A stretch of DNA of 64,000 nt from Pseudoxanthomonas kaohsiungensis (GTDB taxonomy: Bacteria > Pseudomonadota > Gammaproteobacteria > Xanthomonadales > Xanthomonadaceae). A program made the translations under genes and the position numbers. Positions 8,778-23,838 of this stretch are shown in pieces (positions within the stretch are counted from its first letter, which is position 1; every line of letters starts with the position of its first letter). The notes under the pieces are model-generated. The model was not told where the DNA came from. It worked only from the letters and a program-made list of their open reading frames with translations, and searched no databases. The stretch spans positions 124,001 through 188,000 of the forward strand of contig NZ_PDWO01000006.1 in NCBI RefSeq assembly GCF_010211765.1, in the 5' to 3' direction.

Positions 8778-9347
8778 ATGCTGCTGGTGCTGTTGCTGCT
8801 CGCCCTGCCCCTGCTGGCGCTGCTGCTGGTCCTCTCGCTCGCGCTGTTGCCATGGCTGCTCTGGCAGCGCTACCGCGCGGGCAGTGCGCGACGGCGCGCG
8901 TGGAGCTGGATGCTGGCTCTGGGGTGGTGGACGTCGCTGGCGTCCACTGCGCTCTTCGCCGTATCGGTGCTGGTGGCCGGGTTCTTCTGGCCGGCGGCCT
9001 GGCGGCACTGCGCCATCGCCTGGCTGGCCGGGCTGCTGCTGGGTGCGTTCGGGCACGCGATCACGCGCTTCGAGGCGACGCCGCAGGGCCTTTACTACCA
9101 GTCCAACCGCTGGCTGGTGCTGGCGCTGACCCTGCTCGTCGCCGCGCGCATCGTGGCCGGCATCGTCCAGGCGACGCGGGTCTGGTTGTACGGCGCGACC
9201 TGGCCGGAAAGCGGCTGGCTCAGCCATGCGGGCCTGCTCGCCGTCGCGGCATTGCTGCTGGGTTACGCGACGGCGCAGGCCTTCGGCTTGCACCGGCGCG
9301 CGCGCCGGTTCGAGCGATACCGCGGCTACGACCGTTCACCGCGTTGA
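8778..9347 (+). CDS. Membrane protein of unknown function
   Basis: This 189-residue protein is very hydrophobic, with a long Leu-rich first helix (residues 1-28) and about four or five further membrane segments. A short region FEATPQGLYYQSNRWLVLAL between helices resembles the pattern of CcdC/DUF1453-type membrane proteins, where a small extramembrane loop precedes paired helices; this link is weak. The C-terminus is basic and cytoplasmic-looking (RRARRFERYRGYD). It follows the DMT transporter by 58 bases on the same strand and is probably co-transcribed with it. I do not recognise a function. Confidence 0.72.
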   Translation: MLLVLLLLALPLLALLLVLSLALLPWLLWQRYRAGSARRRAWSWMLALGWWTSLASTALFAVSVLVAGFFWPAAWRHCAIAWLAGLLLGAFGHAITRFEATPQGLYYQSNRWLVLALTLLVAARIVAGIVQATRVWLYGATWPESGWLSHAGLLAVAALLLGYATAQAFGLHRRARRFERYRGYDRSPR

Positions 9348-9375
9348 GGCCGGCGCCGCGCTCGCGGCTGCGGGG

Positions 9376-9408
9376 AAAAAGGAAAGGGCCCGTGTCCGGG
9401 CCCTTTCC
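9376..9408 (-). terminator. Rho-independent terminator of ompW
   Basis: A perfect 12-bp stem (9381-9392 with 9397-9408) and a 4-base loop are followed on the minus strand by a run of T residues (complement of the A run at 9376-9380). It lies 27 bases after the ompW stop. There is no T run on the plus strand, so it serves ompW and not the convergent membrane-protein gene. Confidence 0.85.
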
Positions 9409-9435
9409 ATGCTGCTGCCAGGGTGGTCGCTTGGC

Positions 9436-10068
9436 TTAGAAGCGGGCACCCAGGCCCACGCCCACGGTCCACGGGTCCAGCTTCAGCTCCTGGCCGGTGC
9501 CCTCGCCGGCCACGCGCAGCTCCGGACGCGAGTGCATGTAGCGCACGTCGGTGCGGGCGAACCAGGTCTCGTTGATGTTCATGTCCAGGCCGACCGTGCC
9601 GATCGCGCCCTTGGCCGTTTCCAGGCCCACGTGCGGACCGCCGCCGGCGATGTCCTCGTTGCTGAAGTTCGACTCGTAGTAGCCCAGGCCCACGAACGGA
9701 CGGAACACGTTGTCCGCCTGGCCGAAGTGCCACTGGCCGCTCAGCGCGATCGGCTGCTGCTCGACCGTGCCGATCTTGCCGACGCCGTCGCCGCGCACGC
9801 GGTGGTTGAACTTGTCCGCCGCGCCCCACAGCTCGACCGCGAAGTTGTCGGTGGCATACCAGCTGGCGCTCAGGGTCGGCGCGCCGTCGCCGTCGACCTT
9901 CAGGCCCGGTGCGGCGTCGGTCTTGGGGTCGAGGTGGGTGTAGCCGCCGACCACGGCAAAGCGCTTGCCGGCGGCGCTGCCGGTGTCGGTGGAGGTGTCC
10001 TGGGCGAAAGCCGGCGACGCGGCCAGCGAGGTGATCAGGGCCAGGCTCAGGATTCGAAAGGTCCGCAT
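9436..10068 (-). CDS. ompW: OmpW family outer-membrane protein
   Basis: This 210-residue protein has a Sec signal peptide (cleavage likely after SPAFA) and alternating beta strands typical of an eight-stranded OmpW barrel. Family marks are the phrase PFVGLGYYESNFSNE, LDMNINETWFARTDVRYM and a C-terminal aromatic residue (LGARF) as used for BAM recognition. OmpW forms a narrow hydrophobic channel for small molecules. In enteric bacteria and Pseudomonas it is often under Fnr/Anr control; I did not find a full FNR box in this upstream region. A terminator closes the gene. Confidence 0.92.
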   Translation of the reverse strand: MRTFRILSLALITSLAASPAFAQDTSTDTGSAAGKRFAVVGGYTHLDPKTDAAPGLKVDGDGAPTLSASWYATDNFAVELWGAADKFNHRVRGDGVGKIGTVEQQPIALSGQWHFGQADNVFRPFVGLGYYESNFSNEDIAGGGPHVGLETAKGAIGTVGLDMNINETWFARTDVRYMHSRPELRVAGEGTGQELKLDPWTVGVGLGARF

Positions 10069-10487
10069 GGGAAGTCTCCTGCTTCGTTGTTATTGATGCC
10101 CTGGAGTGGGCGCGGCAGACCCTATAGGCGCGCCCATGAACGGAACCCCGCATGCGCGCGCACGCGGCGCATCCGGTTCAGCCACCCGGCCGAATCCATT
10201 GGAAATACGCGTCCGGCACGCTCGCGGCAGTTCATGCAGCTGATCGCCGCGTGAGGAACCGCGTCGCACGGCGCTCACGCGGTGCGCAGCCTGCGGCGCG
10301 CGACAGACCCTTGCACATGCGCCGGCGTACTGACGGGTGGTGCGGGCCGGGGCGATGGTCTCCACTGAAACCTGTCGCGGGACAGGCCGGCGCGACGCCA
10401 CGACGCAGCCGGCAAAGGTTGGCGGGGGGGCGCGCAGGCGGACACAATAGGGGTCTTTCCCCACACACGTACCGCCGGAGTCCTGGC
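10069..10487 (+). other. Intergenic region between ompW and aceF
   Basis: This 419-base gap separates two divergent genes. The only feature I can support is a plausible sigma-70 promoter near its right end (separate entry). Open frames that run through it are in-frame extensions of aceF or antisense shadows without ribosome binding sites. The first roughly 330 bases from the ompW start hold no hairpin with a T run and no recognisable operator; a single TTGAT half-site occurs near 10092. Confidence 0.6.
10419..10448 (+). promoter_or_regulatory. Possible sigma-70 promoter of aceF-lpdA
   Basis: TTGGCG (10419-10424) and CACAAT (10443-10448) are separated by 18 bases and lie about 40 bases before the aceF start. 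Each hexamer matches four or five positions of the consensus. This is an inference from sequence only. Confidence 0.35.
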
Positions 10488-11903
10488 ATGGCCGAAATCA
10501 AGGAAGCGCGCGTCCCCGACATCGGGGATTACAGCGACGTCCCCGTCATCGAAGTCCTGGTCGCCGTCGGCGACACCGTGGCCAAGGACCAGGGGCTGGT
10601 CACGCTGGAGTCGGACAAGGCCACGCTGGAAGTGCCCGCGCCGTTCGCGGGCGTGGTCAAGGAACTCAAGGTCAAGCTCGGCGACACCCTGTCCGAAGGC
10701 AGCGTGGTCGCGCTGATCGAGGCGGCCGACGGCGCCGCGCCGGCGGCCAAGGCCGCCGCCCCCGCGAAGGCCGAGGCGCCCGCCGCGCCGGTCAAGACCG
10801 CCGAAACCGGCGCCAAGGTCGAGCCGGTCGCGGTGGCGGCCGAGCCCGACAAGCTCGCCCAGCGCGAAATCGCGCAGGTGCAGGCGCCGCCGGCCGGCGG
10901 CGGCAGCGATCCGGAAGCCGCGCCGCGCACCCCGCCGGTGGAATTCGGCGCCGCCAGCGTGCTGCCCGACCAGGTGCCGTACGCGAGCCCGGCCGTGCGC
11001 CTGTTCGCGCGCGAGCTGGGCGTGGACCTGGCCCAGGTCAAGGGCAGCGAGCGCGGTGGCCGCATCTCGAAGGAAGACGTGCAGCGCTTCGTCAAGGCCG
11101 CACTGGCCGGCGGCGTGCCCGCCGCAGCGGGCGCCGCGCCAGTCGCCGGCGGTGGCGGCCTGAACCTGCTGCCGTGGCCGAAGGTCGACTTCAGCAAGTT
11201 CGGCGAGGTCGAGACCCAGCCGCTGTCGCGGATCAAGAAGATCTCCGGCGCCAACCTGGCGCGCAACTGGGCGGTCATCCCGCACGTGACCCAGTTCGAC
11301 CAGGCCGACATCACCGAGCTTGAAGCGCTGCGCGTGCAGCTCAACGCCGAGCAGGAAAAGGCCAAGTCCGGCGTCAAGCTGACGATGCTCGCCTTCCTGC
11401 TCAAGGCCAGCGCCGCGGCCCTGAAGCAGTTCCCGGACTTCAACGCCTCGCTCGACGCGACCGGCGAGAACCTGACGCTGAAGAAGTACGTCCACATCGG
11501 CTTCGCCGCCGACACGCCGAACGGCCTGGTCGTGCCGGTGATCCGCGACGTCGACAGGAAGGGCGTGCTGCAGATCGCGCAGGAGATGGGCGAACTGGCG
11601 AAGAAGGCGCGCGACGGCAAGCTCGGCCCGGCCGACATGAGCGGCGGCTGCTTCTCGATCAGCTCGCTGGGCGGCATCGGCGGCACCGCGTTCACCCCGA
11701 TCATCAATGCGCCGGAGGTGGCGATCCTCGGCGTGTCCAAGTCGAGCCAGCAGCCGGTGTGGGACGGCAAGCAGTTCGTGCCGCGCCTGACCCTGCCGCT
11801 GTCGCTGAGCTACGACCACCGCGTGATCGACGGCGCAGCCGCCGCGCGCTTCACCAGCTACCTGGCCCAGGTCCTCGCGGACATGCGCCGCGTGCTGCTG
11901 TAA
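10488..11903 (+). CDS. aceF: Pyruvate dehydrogenase E2, dihydrolipoamide acetyltransferase
   Basis: This 471-residue E2 component transfers the acetyl group from lipoate to CoA in the pyruvate dehydrogenase complex. Its order is one lipoyl domain (residues 1-80, lipoylated Lys44 in ESDKATLEV), an Ala/Pro-rich linker, a peripheral subunit-binding domain (VPYASPAVRLFARELGVDL), a second linker and the acetyltransferase core ending in SYDHRVIDGA with the catalytic His. E. coli AceF has three lipoyl domains, so this is the short version. ATG 10488 has a GGAG site upstream. The E1 gene aceE is not in the window. lpdA follows after 12 bases. Confidence 0.95.
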   Translation: MAEIKEARVPDIGDYSDVPVIEVLVAVGDTVAKDQGLVTLESDKATLEVPAPFAGVVKELKVKLGDTLSEGSVVALIEAADGAAPAAKAAAPAKAEAPAAPVKTAETGAKVEPVAVAAEPDKLAQREIAQVQAPPAGGGSDPEAAPRTPPVEFGAASVLPDQVPYASPAVRLFARELGVDLAQVKGSERGGRISKEDVQRFVKAALAGGVPAAAGAAPVAGGGGLNLLPWPKVDFSKFGEVETQPLSRIKKISGANLARNWAVIPHVTQFDQADITELEALRVQLNAEQEKAKSGVKLTMLAFLLKASAAALKQFPDFNASLDATGENLTLKKYVHIGFAADTPNGLVVPVIRDVDRKGVLQIAQEMGELAKKARDGKLGPADMSGGCFSISSLGGIGGTAFTPIINAPEVAILGVSKSSQQPVWDGKQFVPRLTLPLSLSYDHRVIDGAAAARFTSYLAQVLADMRRVLL

Positions 11904-11915
11904 GGGGACGCGACC

Positions 11916-14060
<2,145 letters not shown>

Positions 14061-14154
14061 TCGGAGCGCTCAGCGCTGCTTGAACGGGACAAGCCCCCTT
14101 GAGTCAAGGGGGCGCGCCGGCAGGCGCGGGGATGTGGAAGACGCCAAGCCGGGG

Positions 14155-14209
14155 CCCAATGTTTGCCGAAGCAAACATTGGGGTTCTGACGCGCGTCGCG
14201 CGTCAGAAC
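14155..14209. repeat. Two adjacent perfect hairpins between lpdA and the barrel gene
   Basis: The first palindrome pairs 14155-14166 with 14171-14182 (12 bp, loop CGAA). The second, directly adjoining, pairs 14183-14193 with 14199-14209 (11 bp). Neither is followed by a T run, so they are not classical terminators, but between convergent genes they may stop or protect both transcripts. The stop codon of the minus-strand barrel gene (14203-14205) is inside the second palindrome. Confidence 0.7.
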
Positions 14210-15048
14210 GCCAGCGTCACGCCCACGACCGGGCCCTTGAACCGCTGGTCCCAGCCGACGATGCCGTCCTCGATGAAATCGCCGCGCACGTCGCGCTTGA
14301 CGTCCAGCCGGTACCACTCGTAGCCACCGAACAGGCCGAAGTTGTCGGTGAAGCGGTACTCGGCGACCGCGTTGATGCGGCTGATGCTGCCGTCGTAGTC
14401 GCCGAAGTCGCCCCAGCCGGCGTCCAGGTACTGGCCCTGCAGGTTGAGCAGCCAGCGATCGCCCGGGCGCGCGGTGAAGCGCACGCCGACCACCGGCGCA
14501 TAGCCGTCCTCGCTGGCGCGGTCGCTCCAGCGCTCGTCGCCGGCCTCGGCCAGCAGGCTGGCCTCGGCCTTGGCCCATTCGGCGCCGATCTGCAGGCCCA
14601 GGCTGAAGTCCTCGTTCTCCACCACCGCATAGTCGTAGAGCAGGCTGGCCAGCTGGAAGTCGAGTTCGGCACGGGCGAAGCTGCCGGCCGGGATGGTGAT
14701 GTCGTCGAACGAGACGTCCTCGTCCAGCGACTCGCGCCGCTTCTTGTCGTAGTTGAAGTAGTCGAACACCAGGCGGTGGCGGTCGCCGAAGCGGAACACG
14801 CCGTCGATCCGCGGCACCCACTCGTCGCTGCCGAAATCCACGTTCTCCGAGAAGCGGTAGCGTTCGTCCATGAAGGTGGTCTCGGCCGACAGCGTGCTGT
14901 CGGCGGACGCGCTCATCGCGCCGACCCGCAGGGTGAAGCGGTCGCCTTCCTGGTCCTGGGCGTGTGCGGCGATGCTGGCCAGCGACAACGCAGGTGCGGC
15001 GGCGAGCAGGACCGGGAAGAGGGAGCGGCGGCGGGCGGCATGGGTCAT
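14203..15048 (-). CDS. Outer-membrane beta-barrel protein
   Basis: This 281-residue protein has an N-terminal signal peptide (MTHAARRRSLFPVLL through IAAHAQ) and a body of alternating hydrophobic strands with many Tyr, Phe and Asp residues, ending in GVTLAF with a terminal Phe. This is the pattern of an OmpA/OmpW-like or OmpX-like barrel, and the hydrophilic loop SENVDFGSDEW is acidic. I chose ATG 15048 because the frame upstream encodes no signal peptide. No specific function is recognisable. It converges on lpdA, and its stop codon lies in a hairpin. Confidence 0.82.
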   Translation of the reverse strand: MTHAARRRSLFPVLLAAAPALSLASIAAHAQDQEGDRFTLRVGAMSASADSTLSAETTFMDERYRFSENVDFGSDEWVPRIDGVFRFGDRHRLVFDYFNYDKKRRESLDEDVSFDDITIPAGSFARAELDFQLASLLYDYAVVENEDFSLGLQIGAEWAKAEASLLAEAGDERWSDRASEDGYAPVVGVRFTARPGDRWLLNLQGQYLDAGWGDFGDYDGSISRINAVAEYRFTDNFGLFGGYEWYRLDVKRDVRGDFIEDGIVGWDQRFKGPVVGVTLAF

Positions 15049-15393
15049 GGGTGGCTCTCGGGGCGCGGGGGGGCTCCGACTATTCAGGCCGGGTGGTCCA
15101 CAGGCCGTGATGCGCGCATCGATACGACGTGAAAGTCGTTCATCGACACTCCAACGCGCGCCAACGCCGTCCAATAGAAAGCCCCGGTGGGGGCCGGGGC
15201 TTGGGGTGCCGCGCTGGACCGACGAGGTTCTCCGCCACGGCAGAGGAACCGACCCGCGCCAGGCGGGGAAGTTCCATGCGCCCGCCCCAACCTCCGCCGG
15301 TTGTCCCCGAAAATGTCCCACTGCTATACTTTTGCGGCTCGGCAGGGCGCGTTTCATGCCTGCCTACCGCTTACTCCCGCAGGTAACCATCAC
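15049..15393 (+). other. Intergenic region between the barrel gene and atpI
   Basis: This 345-base gap separates divergent genes. It contains a 9-bp hairpin (15179-15187 with 15194-15202, loop TGGGGG) whose minus-strand 3' side runs into TTTCTATT, so it could be a weak terminator or attenuator in the leader of the barrel gene. Near its right end is a likely promoter for the atp operon (separate entry). Nothing else is recognisable. Confidence 0.55.
15301..15330 (+). promoter_or_regulatory. Likely promoter of the atp operon
   Basis: TTGTCC (15301-15306) and TATACT (15325-15330) are 18 bases apart and lie 64 bases before the GTG start of atpI. The -10 element is one of the very few AT-rich hexamers in this GC-rich stretch. 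It is inferred from sequence. Confidence 0.5.
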
Positions 15394-15762
15394 GTGCTGA
15401 ACTCCGTTGCCGCAGGCCGGCGACAGGCCGGTCGCGCGATTGCCTGGCAGGTGGGGGCGACGCTCCTGGTCGCGCTGGCCTGCCTCTGGCAGGGCCCGCA
15501 CTGGTCGGTGGCGGCGCTGGTGGGCGGCGGGGCGGTGGTCCTGGCCGGGTGGTTCTCGGCCCGGATCGCGCTGGGAGGCGGCGTGGACGCCGCGCTTCCG
15601 GCGCTGGCCAGGCTGGTGGCCGGGGTGCTGGCCAAGTGGCTGGTCCTGGTCGCGGCGCTGGCGCTGGGCGTGGTCGCCCTGGGGCTGCCCGCGCTGCCGA
15701 TGCTGGCCGCGGCGGTGGCAGTGCTGGCGGCGCAGGTCCTGGCCCTGGCATTGGCCCGCTGA
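15394..15762 (+). CDS. atpI: ATP synthase subunit I (AtpI-like)
   Basis: This 122-residue hydrophobic protein has four predicted membrane helices and stands first in the atp operon, as AtpI does. AtpI helps assemble the c-ring and is dispensable in E. coli. Starting at GTG 15394 gives MLNSVAAGRRQAGRAIAWQV, a basic stretch before the first helix, which fits. The sequence is poorly conserved, so the call depends on position as much as on similarity. atpB follows after 69 bases. Confidence 0.75.
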   Translation: MLNSVAAGRRQAGRAIAWQVGATLLVALACLWQGPHWSVAALVGGGAVVLAGWFSARIALGGGVDAALPALARLVAGVLAKWLVLVAALALGVVALGLPALPMLAAAVAVLAAQVLALALAR

Positions 15763-15831
15763 CCCAGTGCGGCACCGGCAAGCGCATCCGAACCATCTCA
15801 TTCAAGCGGTTAGAACAGGAAAACGGGACCC

Positions 15832-16993
<1,162 letters not shown>

Positions 16994-17094
16994 TCGAGCG
17001 TCGGGTGGCGCCCGCGCATCCGCACGGGCGCTGACAGGATGCAGGGGCTGGCCGGCACAGCCGTCGGCCCCGTCACCACAGGCAGAGCGCACCA

Positions 17095-17565
17095 ATGAGC
17101 ATCAATCTGACCCTTTTCGCCCAGGCGCTGGCCTTTGCCGCGCTGATCTGGCTGATCGCCACCAAGATCTGGCCGCCGCTGCTCAAGGCCATCGAGGAGC
17201 GCCAGCAGAAGATCGCCGAGGGCCTGGCCGCGGCCGACCGCAGCCAGAAGGACCTGGCGCAGGCGCAGGACAAGGTCAACGAGCTGCTGAAGGAAGCCCG
17301 CGTCAAGGCCAACGAGATCATCGACCAGGCCCACGCGCGCGCCAACCAGATCGTGGACGCCGCGCGCGAGGAAGCGCTCGCCGAGGCCGGCCGCCAGAAG
17401 GCGATCGCCCAGGCAGAGATCGACGCGTCCGCCAACCGCGCCCGCGAGGACCTGCGCAAGCAGGTGTCCGTGCTGGCCGTGAACGGCGCCGAAAAGCTGC
17501 TCCGCCGCGAGATCGACGCCAACGCCCACAAGGCGTTGATCGACGATCTGGCCGCGCAGCTCTGA
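17095..17565 (+). CDS. atpF: ATP synthase F0 subunit b
   Basis: This 156-residue peripheral-stalk protein has one N-terminal membrane helix ([19 protein letters not shown]) and then a long charged, Ala-rich coiled coil of about 120 residues that dimerises and reaches delta and alpha. The length equals that of E. coli AtpF. It follows atpE after 101 bases and precedes atpH by 12 bases, in the standard order. Confidence 0.97.
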   Translation: MSINLTLFAQALAFAALIWLIATKIWPPLLKAIEERQQKIAEGLAAADRSQKDLAQAQDKVNELLKEARVKANEIIDQAHARANQIVDAAREEALAEAGRQKAIAQAEIDASANRAREDLRKQVSVLAVNGAEKLLRREIDANAHKALIDDLAAQL

Positions 17566-17577
17566 CCGGGAGCTGAC

Positions 17578-18105
17578 ATGAGCCAGGCCCTCACCCTCGC
17601 CCGTCCCTACGCACGCGCCGCCTATGCGGCCGCCCGCGACGAAGGTCGCGTGGACGCGTGGTCGCAGGCGCTGGGCTTCGCCGCCCAGGTCGCCGCCGAT
17701 CCGCGCGTAGCCGGCCTGCTGCTCAATCCGGAGCTGCAACGCGACCAGGCGGTCGCGCTGCTGGCGCCGCAGGGCGCCGAGGCGGCGTTCACCCGCTTCC
17801 TGGGCCTGCTCGCCGACGCCGGGCGCCTGCCGCTGCTGGCCGAGGTCGCAGGCCTCTACGAGCAGCTGCGCGCCGAAGACCAGCGCGTGGTGCGGGCCAC
17901 CGTCACCTCCGCCGTCGAGCTGTCGCCGCCGGAGCTGGCCAGGTTGCGCGGAGCGCTCCAGCAGCGCTTCGGCCGCGAGGTCGAGCTGGAGTCGGCGGTC
18001 GATGCCAGCCTGATCGGCGGCGCGGTCATCGACGCCGGCGACGTGGTGATCGATGGCTCGCTCAAGGGCAAGCTCGCGCGCCTGCAGACGGCGCTGGCGG
18101 GCTGA
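17578..18105 (+). CDS. atpH: ATP synthase F1 subunit delta
   Basis: This 175-residue protein links the peripheral stalk to the top of F1. The helical N-terminal domain (ALTLARPYARAAYAAARDEG) and the C-terminal signature VDASLIGGAVIDAGDVVIDGSLKGKL are intact. It is cytoplasmic. It is followed after 69 bases by atpA. No anomaly was seen. Confidence 0.97.
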   Translation: MSQALTLARPYARAAYAAARDEGRVDAWSQALGFAAQVAADPRVAGLLLNPELQRDQAVALLAPQGAEAAFTRFLGLLADAGRLPLLAEVAGLYEQLRAEDQRVVRATVTSAVELSPPELARLRGALQQRFGREVELESAVDASLIGGAVIDAGDVVIDGSLKGKLARLQTALAG

Positions 18106-18174
18106 CCGGACGCTGCACCAGACAGTTCACTTTTCAGGTCGCCAAGCCCCCGGCCGCGACTCCAAGGAATCCAA

Positions 18175-19722
<1,548 letters not shown>

Positions 19723-19808
19723 GCCGCGACATCGGCGGGCCACGGCCCGCGCGGTGACGGAACCAAGTCCAACGGCGGGCCAGGCGGCCTGCCACACGGG
19801 AAGAAGAG

Positions 19809-20672
19809 ATGGCTGGCGGACGCGAAATCAAAACCAAGATCAAGAGCGTGCAGAACACCCGCAAGGTGACGCGCGCGCTGGAAATGGTCTCGGCCTCCAA
19901 GATCCGCAAGGCGCAGGAGCGCATGCGCACCTCGCGTCCCTACGCGCAGGCGATGAAGCAGGTGATCGGCCACCTGGCCCAGGCCAATACCGATTACCAG
20001 CATCCGTTCCTGGTCGAGCGCAGCGAGGTCAAGCGGGTCGGTTACATCGTCGTCTCGTCCGACCGCGGCCTGGCCGGCGGCCTGAACAACAACCTGTTCC
20101 GCAAGCTGCTGGGCGACGTGCGCCAGTTCGGTGAACAGGGCGTCGAGGTCGACATGGTCACCATCGGCCAGAAGGCGCAGGCCTTCTTCCGCCGCATCAA
20201 GGTGAACATGGTCGGCAGCGTCTCCCACCTGGGCGACGTGCCGCACCTGGACGACCTGGTCGGCGTGATCAAGGTCATGCTCGACGCGTACACCGAGGGC
20301 AGGGTCGACCGCGTTTACGTGGTCTACAACCACTTCGTCAACACGATGAGCCAGAAGGCCACGTTCGACCAGCTGCTGCCGCTGCCGGCGGCGCCTGCCG
20401 GCGTGCCGAACCACGACTGGGACTACATCTACGAGCCGGATGCGGCCACGGTGCTGGACCACGTGATCACCCGCTACATCGAGTCGCTGGTGTACCAGGC
20501 CGTGCTGGAGAACGTGGCGTCCGAGCATGCCGCGCGCATGGTCGCGATGAAGTCGGCCAGCGACAACGCGACCAAGCTGATCGGCACCCTGAACCTGGTC
20601 TACAACAAGGCCCGCCAGGCGGCGATCACGCAGGAAATCTCCGAAATCGTGGGCGGCGCCGCTGCGGTCTGA
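19809..20672 (+). CDS. atpG: ATP synthase F1 subunit gamma
   Basis: This 287-residue central-stalk protein turns inside the alpha3beta3 hexamer. The long N-terminal helix [20 protein letters not shown] and the C-terminal helix ending [20 protein letters not shown] are the conserved rotor helices. The length equals that of E. coli AtpG. It lies 86 bases after atpA and 40 bases before atpD. Confidence 0.98.
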   Translation: MAGGREIKTKIKSVQNTRKVTRALEMVSASKIRKAQERMRTSRPYAQAMKQVIGHLAQANTDYQHPFLVERSEVKRVGYIVVSSDRGLAGGLNNNLFRKLLGDVRQFGEQGVEVDMVTIGQKAQAFFRRIKVNMVGSVSHLGDVPHLDDLVGVIKVMLDAYTEGRVDRVYVVYNHFVNTMSQKATFDQLLPLPAAPAGVPNHDWDYIYEPDAATVLDHVITRYIESLVYQAVLENVASEHAARMVAMKSASDNATKLIGTLNLVYNKARQAAITQEISEIVGGAAAV

Positions 20673-20700
20673 GCCGCGACGCCATACAGAATTCATCTAG

Positions 20701-22110
<1,410 letters not shown>

Positions 22111-22145
22111 TCGCGATCTTCCGGAACTGAGCACAGCGAGGCCCC

Positions 22146-22568
22146 ATGAGCACCATCCGTTGCGACATCGTCAGCGCCGAGCAGGAGATCTTCCACGGCG
22201 AGGCCACCCTGGTCGTCGCCACCGGCGAGCTGGGCGAGCTGGGCATCGCGCCGCGCCACGCGCCGTTGATCACCCGCCTGAAGCCGGGCAAGGTCGTGGT
22301 CACCCTGGCCGACGGCTCGCACCTGGATTTCGCCATCTCCGGCGGCATCCTCGAGGTGCAGCCGCAGGTGGTGACCGTGCTGGCCGACACCGCGATCCGC
22401 GCCGAGGACATCGACGAGGCCGCGGTGCGCAAGGCCAAGGAAGAGGCCGAGCGGGTGCTGGCCAACCGCAGCGAGGCGATGGAAGTGGCCGAGGCGCAGC
22501 AGCGACTGGCCGAAGTCACCGCCCAGCTGCAGGCACTGGAGCGCCTGCGCCGCAACCTCAAGCACTGA
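22146..22568 (+). CDS. atpC: ATP synthase F1 subunit epsilon
   Basis: This 140-residue protein has the N-terminal beta sandwich ([36 protein letters not shown]) and a two-helix C-terminal domain ([19 protein letters not shown]) that can inhibit ATP hydrolysis by inserting into F1. It is the last gene of the operon and is followed 38 bases later by a strong terminator. Confidence 0.97.
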   Translation: MSTIRCDIVSAEQEIFHGEATLVVATGELGELGIAPRHAPLITRLKPGKVVVTLADGSHLDFAISGGILEVQPQVVTVLADTAIRAEDIDEAAVRKAKEEAERVLANRSEAMEVAEAQQRLAEVTAQLQALERLRRNLKH

Positions 22569-22606
22569 CCGCGCCTGGTCCGGTTCGCCGGACTGCGCAA
22601 CGAACG

Positions 22607-22630
22607 ACGCCGGCCGATGCCGGCGTTTTT
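22607..22630 (+). terminator. Rho-independent terminator of the atp operon
   Basis: A perfect 8-bp stem (22607-22614 with 22619-22626, loop CGAT) runs directly into five T residues. AACGA on the 5' side and TCGTT on the 3' side can extend the pairing past a small bulge. Its place 38 bases after atpC fits the end of the operon. Confidence 0.92.
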
Positions 22631-22661
22631 CGTTCCCGGAGCTGGTGGCGCCGCGTGCTGC

Positions 22662-22729
22662 GTAGAGCGGGGCTTGCCCCGCTGCTTCTCGATCGCCGGG
22701 CAATGGCAGCGGGGCAAGCCCCGCTCTAC
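22662..22729. repeat. SMAG/REP-like inverted repeat (GTAG-ended), copy 1
   Basis: Two perfect 23-base arms (22662-22684 and 22707-22729) face each other around a 22-base spacer. Each arm is itself a small palindrome (GCGGGGCTTGCCCCGC) that begins with GTAG. This is the layout of REP doublets such as SMAG elements of Stenotrophomonas maltophilia. It lies between the atp terminator and trpD. No transposase gene (RAYT) is in the window. Confidence 0.85.
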
Positions 22730-22785
22730 GGCGATCCGCCTTGTTCCCGGCGCGCTAGACTCGCAGGGTTCCCCCGGATCCCTGC

Positions 22786-23838
22786 ATGCCCATGACCATC
22801 ACCCCCCAGGAAGCCCTGCAGCGCACGATCGAGCACCGCGAGATCTTCCACGACGAGATGGTCGGTCTGATGCGGCAGATCATGCGCGGCGACGTCTCGC
22901 CGGTGATGGCGGCGGCGATCCTCACCGGCCTGCGGGTGAAGAAGGAGACGGTCGGCGAGATCGCCGGCGCGGCGCAGGTGATGCGCGAGTTCTCGCGCAC
23001 GGTGGAGGTGGCCGACCGCACCCACCTGGTCGACATCGTCGGCACCGGCGGCGACGGCTCGCACACCTTCAACATCTCCACCTGCTCGATGTTCGTGGCC
23101 GCCGCGGCCGGCGCGCGGGTGGCCAAGCACGGCAACCGCAGCGTCTCGTCCAAGTCCGGCAGCGCCGACGTGCTCGAGGCGCTGGGCGCGACGATCGAAC
23201 TGCAGCCGGAACAGGTGGCGCAGTCGATCGGGCGCTGCGGCATCGGCTTCATGTTCGCGCCGATCCACCACCCGGCGATGAAGGTGGTCGCCCCGGTGCG
23301 GCGCGAGATGGGCGTGCGCACCATCTTCAACATCCTCGGGCCGCTGACCAACCCGGCCGGCGCGCCGAACATCCTGATGGGCGTGTTCCATCCCGACCTG
23401 GTCGGCATCCAGGCGCGCGTGCTGCAGGAACTGGGCGCCGAACGGGCGCTGGTGGTCTGGGGTCGCGATGGCATGGACGAGATCTCGCTGGGCGCGGCGA
23501 CCATGGTCGGCGAGCTGCGCGACGGGGTGGTGCGCGAATACGAGATCCACCCGGAGGATTTCGGCATCGCCATGTCGGCCAGCCGCAACCTCAAGGTCGC
23601 CGACGCGGCCGAATCGCGTGGCATGCTGCTGGGCGTGCTCGATGGCGCGCCCGGTCCGGCGCGCGAGATCGTGGTGCTCAACGCCGCCGCCGCGCTTTAC
23701 GTGGCCGGGGTGGCGGTGGACATCGCCGATGGCATCGTGCGCGCGCGCCGTGCGATCGACGACGGCAGCGCGCGGCAGGCGCTGGCGCGCTACGTGGAAA
23801 CTACCCGCACCCTGGCCGCACAGGCGACGGTGCCGTGA
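22786..23838 (+). CDS. trpD: Anthranilate phosphoribosyltransferase
   Basis: This 350-residue enzyme joins anthranilate and PRPP, the second step of tryptophan synthesis. The PRPP-binding glycine motif [16 protein letters not shown], the [21 protein letters not shown] segment and [10 protein letters not shown] are all present. It is not fused to trpG, which is usual outside the enterics. The stop overlaps the start of the next gene (GTGA at 23835-23838). trpC follows one gene later, so trpD and trpC are likely in one transcript. Confidence 0.97.
   Translation: MPMTITPQEALQRTIEHREIFHDEMVGLMRQIMRGDVSPVMAAAILTGLRVKKETVGEIAGAAQVMREFSRTVEVADRTHLVDIVGTGGDGSHTFNISTCSMFVAAAAGARVAKHGNRSVSSKSGSADVLEALGATIELQPEQVAQSIGRCGIGFMFAPIHHPAMKVVAPVRREMGVRTIFNILGPLTNPAGAPNILMGVFHPDLVGIQARVLQELGAERALVVWGRDGMDEISLGAATMVGELRDGVVREYEIHPEDFGIAMSASRNLKVADAAESRGMLLGVLDGAPGPAREIVVLNAAAALYVAGVAVDIADGIVRARRAIDDGSARQALARYVETTRTLAAQATVP

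Noticed and set aside
10152-10487. Possible 112-residue N-terminal extension of aceF
   Set aside because: The extension is Arg-rich and unlike any E2 protein. ATG 10488 has a ribosome binding site and begins exactly at a canonical lipoyl domain.
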